DNA from: Lachnospiraceae bacterium
Lineage (GTDB): Bacteria > Bacillota > Clostridia > Lachnospirales > Lachnospiraceae
DNA length: 35,142 nt
NCBI GenBank assembly: GCA_021202815.1
Contig: JAJQCG010000231.1
Span: 1-35,142 of the forward strand
Reading direction: 5' to 3'
A program made the position numbers and the translations under genes. Position 1 is the stretch's first letter. Every line of letters starts with the position of its first letter. Positions 9,714 through 26,135 of this stretch are shown in pieces. A model generated the notes under the pieces. The model was not told the DNA's origin and did no database searches. It saw only the letters and a program-made list of their open reading frames with translations.

Positions 9714-12400
9714 AAGGGCATATCTGTATCGCGGTGCTGGCGCATGTCGATGCGGGAAAGACGACGCTCTCGGAGGCAATGCTCTTCTTAAGCGGCGCAA
9801 TCCGGCGGCTGGGGCGTGTCGACGCGCGGAACGCGTTCCTGGACACGGATGAGCTGGAGCGCGCGCGGGGCATCACGATCTATTCCAAACAGGCGGAATT
9901 TGCGCTCGGGGATTATCAGATAACGCTGCTGGACACGCCGGGGCATGTGGATTTCTCGGCGGAGATGGAACGCGCCCTGCAGGTGCTCGACTATGCCGTG
10001 CTCGTGGTGAGCGGCGCGGACGGAGTGCAGAGCCATACCCGCACGCTCTGGAAGCTGCTGCGGCGCTATGAGATTCCCGTGTTCCTCTTTGTCAACAAGA
10101 TGGACCAGCCGGGAACGGACCGCGTGGCGCTCATGGAGGAGCTGAAAAGAGAGCTGGACGAGGGCTGTGTGGATTTTGGCGGTGGAGAAACGGATTTGCT
10201 GGAAAATGTCGCGGTCTGCGAGGAGCAGGCGCTGGAGCGCTATCTGGAGAGCGGAGCGCTCTCAGAGGAGGAGATTGCGCGTCTCATCCGGGAGCGAAAG
10301 GTCTTCCCCTGTTGGTTCGGCTCGGCGCTCAAAGTGGACGGAGTGGAGGATTTTCTCGCGGGGATGGAGCGCTATATGCGCTGTCCTGTCTGGGGCGACG
10401 CCTTTGGCGCGCGCGTCTTCAAGGTCAGCCGGGACAGCCAGGGCAGCCGCTTGAGCTGGCTGCGCGTGACCGGCGGGACGCTGCGCGTGAAGGACATGCT
10501 GCCCGGCGGTAAGGTCAATCAGATCCGCGTCTATTCCGGGGAAAAATATGAGACGAGGAGCGAGGCGGAGGCGGGAAGCGTGTGCGCGGTGACCGGCCTC
10601 GATGAGACGCATCCCGGCGAGGGCCTGGGAGCCGAAGAGAGGACACATCTGCCGATCCTCGAGCCGGTGCTGACTTATCGGGTCCTGCCGCCGCACGGCT
10701 GCGATCCGCTGCAGCTCTATGGAAAGCTCCGCCAGCTCGAGGAGGAAGAGCCGGAGCTTCACATCCGCTGGGACGAGGAGCTGCGGGAGATTCAGGCGCA
10801 GCTCATGGGTGAGGTGCAGATCGAGATTCTGAAAGCGCGGATTCTCGAGCGCTTCGATCTGTCGGTCGATTTTGACGAAGGAAATATTGTATATAAGGAA
10901 ACGATTCGAAATACGGTGGAGGGCGTTGGACATTTTGAGCCGCTCCGGCACTACGCGGAGGTTCATCTTCTGCTGGAGCCGGGAGAGCCGGGCAGCGGCC
11001 TGAGCTTTTCGACCTCCTGCAGCGAGGATGAGCTCGCTCTGAACTGGCAGCGGCTGATTCTGACGCATCTCCAGGAGAAGACGCACCGCGGCGTGCTGAC
11101 CGGATCAGAGATTACGGACCTGCATGTCACGCTGGCGGCTGGGAGGGCGCACCTCAAACACACCGAGGGCGGCGATTTCCGTCAGGCGACTTACCGGGCG
11201 CTGCGCCAGGGACTGATGCAGGCGGAAAGCGTGCTGCTGGAGCCTTGGTATGAGTTTCGCCTGGAGCTGCCGACGGACAGCGTGGGACGCGCGATGTCCG
11301 ATCTGGAACGTATGGGTGCGGAGCAGGAGCCGCCGGATCAGGCGGGCGGCATGGCGGTGCTGAGAGGAAGCGTCCCGGTGGCCGCCATCCGCAATTATCA
11401 GCGGGAGCTGAGCGCCTACACCCGCGGGCAGGGTCATTTGAGCTGCGCGCTGAAGGGCTACGCGTCCTGCCACAATGCGGAGGAGGTCGTGGCGCGCTGC
11501 GCCTACGATCCGGACGCCGACACGGAGAATCCGTCTTCGTCCGTATTCTGCTATCACGGCGCGGGGACGGTCATACCCTGGTATGAGACGCCGGAACACA
11601 TGCATCTGGAGAGCGTGCTGAAGCGGGAACGTGGCGAAGAGGAACGCGAGCCGCTCTTCACGCCGCCGCGCCGGGAAAGGAAGGCGGCGGACGGCGTGCG
11701 GGAAGAAAAAGAGCTTGAGGAGATTTTTACGCGCACCTATGGCGCGCCGAAGGAGCGCATCGATGGTTCTGTCTCCCGTCGCTCTTATGGAAACGAGTCG
11801 GGACGGGCCGCGGATCGAAGTGCGTCCGGAAAAGAAAAGCCGGACAAGCCCTATGTCTACAGGCCAAAGCCCGCACTGCCGGAATATCTGCTGGTGGACG
11901 GCTACAATGTGATTTTCGCCTGGGAGGACTTAAGCGAGCTCGCGAAGACGAGCATCGCCGGGGCGCGGGAAAGGCTGCAGGATATTCTCTGCAATTATCA
12001 GGGCTATCGGCAGTGCCAGGTGATTCTGGTCTTCGACGCTTACCGGGTGGAGGGACATAAGGAAGAGATCCTTCACTATCACAATATCGATGTGGTTTAT
12101 ACGAAGGAGGCGGAGACCGCGGACAGCTATATCGAGCGGACCGCGCACCAGATCGGGCGGAAATATCGCGTGACGGTCGCGACCTCGGATGGCCTGGAGC
12201 AGATCATCATCCGCGGACAGGGCTGCGTGACGATGTCCTCGTGCGAGCTGAAGGAGGAGATCGAACGCATGAATCGGGAGATACGGGAGACCTATGTGGA
12301 GCGTTTCCCGAAGAGTAATAATTATCTTTTCAGCGATCTGCCGGACACGCTGGCCGCAGCCCGGAGCGAAACCAGTGGGACAGAAAATCCGTGCCCCTGA
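9710..12400 (+). CDS. Tet(M)/EF-G-like ribosomal-protection GTPase with fused C-terminal NYN (YacP/Rae1-like) nuclease domain
   Basis: 896 aa; G1 AHVDAGKTTLSE, G3 DTPGHVDF, G4 NKMD, EF-G domains through about residue 620; then LPEYLLVDGYNVIFAWEDL...VILVFDAYRVEG...YTKEAETADSYIE...TSDGLEQ, a NYN/YacP signature. Confidence 0.88.
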   Translation: MKGHICIAVLAHVDAGKTTLSEAMLFLSGAIRRLGRVDARNAFLDTDELERARGITIYSKQAEFALGDYQITLLDTPGHVDFSAEMERALQVLDYAVLVVSGADGVQSHTRTLWKLLRRYEIPVFLFVNKMDQPGTDRVALMEELKRELDEGCVDFGGGETDLLENVAVCEEQALERYLESGALSEEEIARLIRERKVFPCWFGSALKVDGVEDFLAGMERYMRCPVWGDAFGARVFKVSRDSQGSRLSWLRVTGGTLRVKDMLPGGKVNQIRVYSGEKYETRSEAEAGSVCAVTGLDETHPGEGLGAEERTHLPILEPVLTYRVLPPHGCDPLQLYGKLRQLEEEEPELHIRWDEELREIQAQLMGEVQIEILKARILERFDLSVDFDEGNIVYKETIRNTVEGVGHFEPLRHYAEVHLLLEPGEPGSGLSFSTSCSEDELALNWQRLILTHLQEKTHRGVLTGSEITDLHVTLAAGRAHLKHTEGGDFRQATYRALRQGLMQAESVLLEPWYEFRLELPTDSVGRAMSDLERMGAEQEPPDQAGGMAVLRGSVPVAAIRNYQRELSAYTRGQGHLSCALKGYASCHNAEEVVARCAYDPDADTENPSSSVFCYHGAGTVIPWYETPEHMHLESVLKRERGEEEREPLFTPPRRERKAADGVREEKELEEIFTRTYGAPKERIDGSVSRRSYGNESGRAADRSASGKEKPDKPYVYRPKPALPEYLLVDGYNVIFAWEDLSELAKTSIAGARERLQDILCNYQGYRQCQVILVFDAYRVEGHKEEILHYHNIDVVYTKEAETADSYIERTAHQIGRKYRVTVATSDGLEQIIIRGQGCVTMSSCELKEEIERMNREIRETYVERFPKSNNYLFSDLPDTLAAARSETSGTENPCP

Positions 12401-12455
12401 AGCGCCGGAGCAGCTGAAGCAGGGAAATCCTGCATGAACGACAGGAGGATCAGGG

Positions 12456-13088
12456 ATGGAACGTGAGATAGACTGGACGGAAGTGTCAGACGGATGCTTC
12501 TACCGCGCGAACGATATGGTGCGGGTGGACTGCGGCGGCTGTGCGGGCTGCTCAGAGTGCTGCCGCGGCATGGGCGAGTCGATCGTGCTCGACCCGCTCG
12601 ATGTCTTCCGGCTGTGCGGCGGCCTGCACACGGATTTCAACGGCCTGCTGCAGGGCGGCATCGAGCTGAATATCGTCGACCGCCTGATCCTTCCGAATCT
12701 GTGCATGTCGGGACCGGAGGAGGCCTGCGTATTCCTCGACGCCTCCGGCCGTTGCAGCATCCACGCCTTCCGCCCCGGCTTCTGCCGGATGTTCCCGCTG
12801 GGGCGCTGCTATGAGGACGGCTCCTTCCGCTATTTTCTGCAGGTTCACGAATGCCCGAAGCCAAACAAGGGCAAGGTGAAGGTGAAGAAGTGGCTTGACA
12901 CGCCGAATCTGAAGGAATACGAAGCCTACGTTACCCGCTGGCACTATTATCTGAAGGAGCTGACGGCAGAGGTCCGGGCGGATTCCTCGCGGATGAAACC
13001 GGTCAGCATGGAGCTCCTGCAGCGCTTTTATGTCACGCCCTACCGCCAGGACGACGATTTCTACGGGCAGTTCTACGAGCGCCTCTAA
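12456..13088 (+). CDS. YkgJ-family cysteine cluster protein (putative Fe/Zn-binding)
   Basis: 210 aa; CGGCAGCSECCRGMGESIVLDPLD ... CVFLDASGRCSIHAFRPGFCRMFPLG, typical CxxCxxCC cluster architecture. Confidence 0.8.
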   Translation: MEREIDWTEVSDGCFYRANDMVRVDCGGCAGCSECCRGMGESIVLDPLDVFRLCGGLHTDFNGLLQGGIELNIVDRLILPNLCMSGPEEACVFLDASGRCSIHAFRPGFCRMFPLGRCYEDGSFRYFLQVHECPKPNKGKVKVKKWLDTPNLKEYEAYVTRWHYYLKELTAEVRADSSRMKPVSMELLQRFYVTPYRQDDDFYGQFYERL

Positions 13089-13122
13089 GGCGAAAAGTTT
13101 TTCACAAAAACGCAGTTGAATG

Positions 13123-13166
13123 AAACCCCTCAGTCTCGCGCAAGCGCAGGGACTGAGGGGTTTTTT
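13123..13166 (+). terminator. Intrinsic terminator
   Basis: aaacccctcagtc-tcgcgcaagcgcagg-gactgaggggttt followed by T tract (tttttt). Confidence 0.85.
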
Positions 13167-13254
13167 CGTCATTTTTGGTAAAATTGATAATGATTCAGAA
13201 CTGCTGCCGGATGTGTAAAAACGGCAGAGCCCGCAGGGGCGGAAAGGAGGACAG

Positions 13255-13884
13255 GTGGCGCGTATTTACGGTTACGTGAGGGTTTCTACAAAATATCAGA
13301 ATGAGGACAGGCAGATGATTGCCATGAAGGAGATGCAGATTCCCTCAGGAAATATTTATATGGACAAGCAGTCCGGGAAGGATTTTGACCGGCCGAAGTA
13401 TCAGGAGCTGCTGCATCGGCTGGAGCCGGAGGATCTGATCTATGTAAAGAGTATTGACCGGCTGGGTCGGAATTACGAGGAGATACTGGAGCAGTGGCGG
13501 ATTCTGACGAAGGAGAAGGGCTCGGACGTCGTTGTGATCGATATGCCGCTTCTGGACACGCGCCGTGGCAAGGATCTGCTGGGGACATTCATCGCCGACA
13601 TTATGCTGCAGCTTCTATCTTTCGTCGCGGAAAATGAGAGGAGCAATATCCGGCAGCGCCAGGCGGAGGGAATCGCGGCGGCAAGGCTGCGCGGCGTGCG
13701 CTTCGGACGACCGCAGAAGGAAGCACCGGAGGATTTTTCTCAGATTGTGCGTGCCTGGGAGGAAAAGAGTATCAGCTTCGAGGAGGCGGTAGCGTGCAGT
13801 GGATTGAGCGAATCCACCTTTTACCGCCGCCTGAGGGAAATGCGGCAGAACAATAAATCAGCTGTCAAAAAGTGTACTTTCTGA
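13255..13884 (+). CDS. Serine recombinase, Hin/Pin-type DNA invertase/resolvase
   Basis: GTG start after aaaggagg; YVRVSTKYQNEDRQ (catalytic Ser), SIDRLGRNYEE, ENERSNIRQRQAEGI helix, C-terminal HTH; 209 aa. Stop codon lies inside palindromic site A. Confidence 0.9.
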   Translation: MARIYGYVRVSTKYQNEDRQMIAMKEMQIPSGNIYMDKQSGKDFDRPKYQELLHRLEPEDLIYVKSIDRLGRNYEEILEQWRILTKEKGSDVVVIDMPLLDTRRGKDLLGTFIADIMLQLLSFVAENERSNIRQRQAEGIAAARLRGVRFGRPQKEAPEDFSQIVRAWEEKSISFEEAVACSGLSESTFYRRLREMRQNNKSAVKKCTF

Positions 13885-13888
13885 CAGC
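13859..13888 (+). repeat. Inverted repeat/recombination-site candidate, site A
   Basis: CAGCTGTCAAAAAGTGTACTTTCTGACAGC; inner 28 bp is an imperfect palindrome with central dinucleotide GT (13874-13875). Confidence 0.8.
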
Positions 13889-14018
13889 CGTCTTTCTATT
13901 AATAAATTATCATAAGTAAAACAGAAAATCAATACCTATTTGACATATCTGTGTTTGTATCCGCGTTGTATCCACCAATCCGGTTCCGTTATTTACATAT
14001 TTCCGGCGCAATCGTGTC
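13889..14018. promoter_or_regulatory. Putative invertible promoter segment (130 bp) between sites A and B
   Basis: AT-rich non-coding DNA between inverted sites next to an invertase gene. Candidate promoter on minus strand: TTGATT (13932-13927), 17-bp spacer, TAATTT (13909-13904). Confidence 0.5.
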
Positions 14019-14048
14019 GCTGTCAGAAAGTACAGTTTCTGACAGCTG
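14019..14048 (-). repeat. Inverted repeat/recombination-site candidate, site B
   Basis: + strand GCTGTCAGAAAGTACAGTTTCTGACAGCTG; its reverse complement matches site A at 28 of 30 positions; central dinucleotide AC on + (14032-14033), i.e. GT on -. Confidence 0.8.
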
Positions 14049-14075
14049 TCCTGCAGATGAGAAAGGAAGCTGAAT

Positions 14076-14864
14076 ATGAGTTGGGAATGGCTGGTGGTCC
14101 TCGTGATCATGCTGGCGATGAATGTGTTCCTTTTTCTCGTCTTCTGGACGGCCGTGCAGCGGGCGGACAGTCAGGTTCGTGAGATATTTTATCGAAAGCT
14201 TCAGGACATTCACTCCATGTCGAAGGAGAGGATGGAAAAACTGGAACAGACGGAGCGAAGCTGCGAGGAGATGGAAGAGAGGCTCCAGGAGCTTCAGGAT
14301 GAGGAACGCAAGCGAAAGAAAGTACAGGTTTATCAGACGGCGGGGGCACAGAAGCTCCAGCCCCTTAGTGCTGTGAGCGTCTCTTCGGCGAGGTTCCGGA
14401 ACACGGAGATAAAGGAGCAGTATCGCTACATCCGGGATCATATGGATATCGATCTGAACGAGGTCGTGCGCGCCTTTACCGCCGGGCTTTCTGACGAACC
14501 GTCGGATGCGGAGGCCTATGAGACTCTGGCCGGGAAATTTCCCTTCGAAGCGCGCTATGAGCTTCTGACGCTCTCGGAGGAGGATCAGGCGCAGGTGCTC
14601 TTCGCGGCGCTCTCCGATACGGAGCGTTCGATTCTGAACGACTATCTGGAGACCTGTGGGGACGGCAGCCTCGACGTGCTGTCGTTTTTTGACTATGTAG
14701 AGTCTGAGGCCAGGCTCCGGGACGGAACGATTCAGGTGTATACCGGAGACCGGGAGAATCCGCTGACGATTCAGGATACACGGGTACGCTGGGCACGCGA
14801 TCCGGGGATCTGCGAGGGCTGCAGGATCCGTTATCGGGACTGCCTGTACGACTACAGTCTGTAA
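14076..14864 (+). CDS. N-terminally anchored coiled-coil protein, topologically like an F-ATPase b (b/delta) peripheral stalk
   Basis: 262 aa; TM at residues about 4-25 (WLVVLVIMLAMNVFLFLVFW), long charged coiled coil, then a C-terminal domain with CEGCRIRYRDC. Sits directly upstream of the alpha-like gene. Confidence 0.6.
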   Translation: MSWEWLVVLVIMLAMNVFLFLVFWTAVQRADSQVREIFYRKLQDIHSMSKERMEKLEQTERSCEEMEERLQELQDEERKRKKVQVYQTAGAQKLQPLSAVSVSSARFRNTEIKEQYRYIRDHMDIDLNEVVRAFTAGLSDEPSDAEAYETLAGKFPFEARYELLTLSEEDQAQVLFAALSDTERSILNDYLETCGDGSLDVLSFFDYVESEARLRDGTIQVYTGDRENPLTIQDTRVRWARDPGICEGCRIRYRDCLYDYSL

Positions 14865-14893
14865 GAAAAGACGAAAGAACGAGGAAGGACAGT

Positions 14894-16216
14894 ATGGAAC
14901 AGTATGTAGAGAACCTGGTACAGGATACCATCAGGAAGATCAAGAATAAAGAGAATGTCCAGCGGATGGGCCGCGTTCTGAAGGTACAGAACTACATTCT
15001 CGAGGTCAGCGGCCTGGAGGACGTGAGCTTCTATGAGCGCGTCGTGATCGGCGAGGGCAGCGAGGGATACGTGAATGGTATTCGTAGAAACGAGGTCACC
15101 GTAGCCATCGTGCGCCGCTGCGGCGACATCTATGTGAACGATCAGGTCATCGCGACCGGCGAGACCTTCCGCGTCAGCTTTGCGGAGGAGTCGCTGGGCC
15201 ATGTGACCGACCTTTTCGGCGTGGACCGCTCCTGCGGTAAGACTTTTGAGGAGCTGATCAGCCTGAATATTGAGAATCCGAATATCCCGATCATGGATCG
15301 TACCGCCGTGTGCCGCCCGCTTGAGACCGGTATCGCCGGCGTAGATCTGATCTATCCGATCGGCAAGGGTCAGCGTCAGCTGATCATCGGCGACAAGAAG
15401 ACCGGCAAGACGCAGATCGCCCTCGACACGATCGTCAACCAGAAGGGCAAGGACGTGATCTGTATCTACGTCTCCGTCGGCAAGACGAAGAAAAATGTAA
15501 AGACGCTCTATGCGGAGCTCATGCGCCGCGGGGCGATGGAGTATACCCATATCCTGTGCGCCTTCAACGACGATACGCTGCCGGTCATCTTCCTGACCCC
15601 CTACGCGGGCGTATCGATCGCGGAGCATTATCTCATGCAGGGAAAGGACGTGCTCGTCGTCATCGACGATCTCTCCCGCCATGCGGACGCCTACCGCGAG
15701 ATCAGCCTGCTGACCGGAAAGGCGCCGGGGCGCGACGCCTACCCGCCCGATATTTTTTACACGCATTCCCGTATGCTCGAGAAGGGCTGCCAGCACAGGA
15801 ACGGCGGCTCGATCACGATCCTGCCGATCGTCGAGACGCGGGGCGGCGATATTACCGATTATATATCGACCAATATTATCTCGATCACGGATGGACAGCT
15901 CGTGCTCTCGAAGAAGAATTTCGATAAGGGCGAGAAGCCCGCGATCAGCTACGGCCTGTCCGTGTCCCGTCTGGGCGGCGCGGTGCAGACGCCGGAGGTC
16001 AAAAAGCTCGGCGCGCGCGTGCGGCGCGAGCTCCTGAGCTACCTGGAGACGAGAGCCGTCTACGAGCTTGCAAATGTAGACGAGATGAGCCCGGAGATGC
16101 AGGCGCGCATCCGCCGCGGCGGCCGTCTCCTCGCGGGGCTTGGCCAGTACAAGTATTCCCCGATGAGCCATGAGGAGATCATCCGGCGCTTCGAGGATAT
16201 CTACAGTCAGGAGTAG
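14894..16216 (+). CDS. F1-ATPase alpha-subunit-like protein
   Basis: 440 aa; Walker A GDKKTGKT, LVVIDDLSRHADAYREISLLTGKAPGRDAYPPDIFYTHSRMLE, SITILPIVETRGGDITDYISTNIISITDGQ, arginine-finger region YGLSVSRLGGAVQ. Confidence 0.92.
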   Translation: MEQYVENLVQDTIRKIKNKENVQRMGRVLKVQNYILEVSGLEDVSFYERVVIGEGSEGYVNGIRRNEVTVAIVRRCGDIYVNDQVIATGETFRVSFAEESLGHVTDLFGVDRSCGKTFEELISLNIENPNIPIMDRTAVCRPLETGIAGVDLIYPIGKGQRQLIIGDKKTGKTQIALDTIVNQKGKDVICIYVSVGKTKKNVKTLYAELMRRGAMEYTHILCAFNDDTLPVIFLTPYAGVSIAEHYLMQGKDVLVVIDDLSRHADAYREISLLTGKAPGRDAYPPDIFYTHSRMLEKGCQHRNGGSITILPIVETRGGDITDYISTNIISITDGQLVLSKKNFDKGEKPAISYGLSVSRLGGAVQTPEVKKLGARVRRELLSYLETRAVYELANVDEMSPEMQARIRRGGRLLAGLGQYKYSPMSHEEIIRRFEDIYSQE

Positions 16217-16219
16217 TCT

Positions 16220-18381
<2,162 letters not shown>

Positions 18382-18386
18382 AGAAA

Positions 18387-18824
18387 ATGGCAGCAAGACC
18401 CGGCAAAAAGAAGCAGGAGACGGAAGCGGCGGCGACGGAGCAGCCGAAGAAGTCCCGGAAGGAAAGAAAAGCAGAAAAGCAGCGGGAGCAGGATGACAGC
18501 GGGCGGCGCATGCGCGCGCGCGTGATCAGCATCCGCGACGGCGTGGAGGACTTTGAGAGTGTGCGCGTCGTCCATGTGGACAGCAGCCGCTACACCCTGA
18601 TGCTCATGCCGGACTACACGCCGTCGATCGGCGAGGTGGAGGGCACGGTTCGTATCGTAACCGACGAACGAGTGGAGACCTATGAGCGGGTGAAGGGCTT
18701 CTTCATGCTGCGGGACAATGAATTTCAGCTTCTTGTAAAAGAAGAGTACGCGGTGCCCGCGGAGGCGGCGCAGGAGCCGGAAGGCGGAGAGCTGGAGTTT
18801 ATAGACCTGGAGGGGCAGACATGA
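18387..18824 (+). CDS. Epsilon-subunit-like protein (beta-sandwich only) with basic N-terminal extension
   Basis: 145 aa after the beta-like gene in the epsilon position; YTLMLMPDYTPSIGEVEGTVRIV... compatible with the epsilon N-domain; N-terminal KKKQ...KKSRKERKAEKQREQ. Confidence 0.5.
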   Translation: MAARPGKKKQETEAAATEQPKKSRKERKAEKQREQDDSGRRMRARVISIRDGVEDFESVRVVHVDSSRYTLMLMPDYTPSIGEVEGTVRIVTDERVETYERVKGFFMLRDNEFQLLVKEEYAVPAEAAQEPEGGELEFIDLEGQT

Positions 18825-19439
18825 GAGACTGGACAGTTTATGTGGTACCCTATGAGGGCTATATTCTACTGGTTCTGGCGCTCGGTCTGCTGATTCTGTT
18901 CTCCTCCTTTCTGCGGATGCGGCAGTTCCGCTTCCAGGGACTGAAGAAGGGGAAATGGTATTACTGCTTCTTTTATGGACTTGGCAATCGCGAGCTCATC
19001 TGTCTGACAGCGGGTACGAGCAGGCTGCTTCTGGTGATTGCAATCGTCCTCTGCGGGCTGGAGCTGCGGCTGACTCATATCGTCTGCCTGCTGCTTCTGA
19101 CGCTGGTCTGGCAGACGGACACGAGAGAAGGAAAACAGATTCTGGCTGCGCTGTTTTCCGATATCATTCAGGTGGCGGGAACCTGCGCGGGGCTGTTTGT
19201 TTATCAGACGCTGCTCCGCTATATGGCGGATATCCGTTCCGCCCTGGATATACGAATTACCAGCATCATGCTGGGGATATTTATTATCATTTATAACGCA
19301 GTGCTGTGGCTGAACCGTCTGCCGCAGCTGGGCGAGAGAAGCCTTATGCAAAGAGAGCATAAGGAAAAGAGACGATTTGGAAAGAGACTGAAGGGAAAGA
19401 GACTGAAGGAAAAGAGACTGGCAGGAAAGGAGAAGGGCT

Positions 19440-19453
<14 letters not shown>
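18821..19453 (+). CDS. Polytopic membrane protein of unknown function with highly basic C-terminal tail
   Basis: 210 aa, about 4-5 hydrophobic segments; overlaps the upstream gene by ATGA; tail KEKRRFGKRLKGKRLKEKRLAGKEKGYEEA. Confidence 0.7.
19380..19424 (+). repeat. Three tandem 15-bp repeats encoding a basic tail
   Basis: gaaagagactgaagg / gaaagagactgaagg / aaaagagactggcag. Confidence 0.75.
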
Positions 19454-26102
<6,649 letters not shown>

Positions 26103-26135
26103 GCAGAGGTTCGAAGCGAAAAAGGAGGATATCGT

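Noticed and set aside
13859-14048. Two palindromes as ordinary transcription terminators or only an operator pair
   Set aside because: Not fully excluded, but U-tracts are weak and the opposite GT/AC core orientation beside a serine invertase fits recombination sites better.
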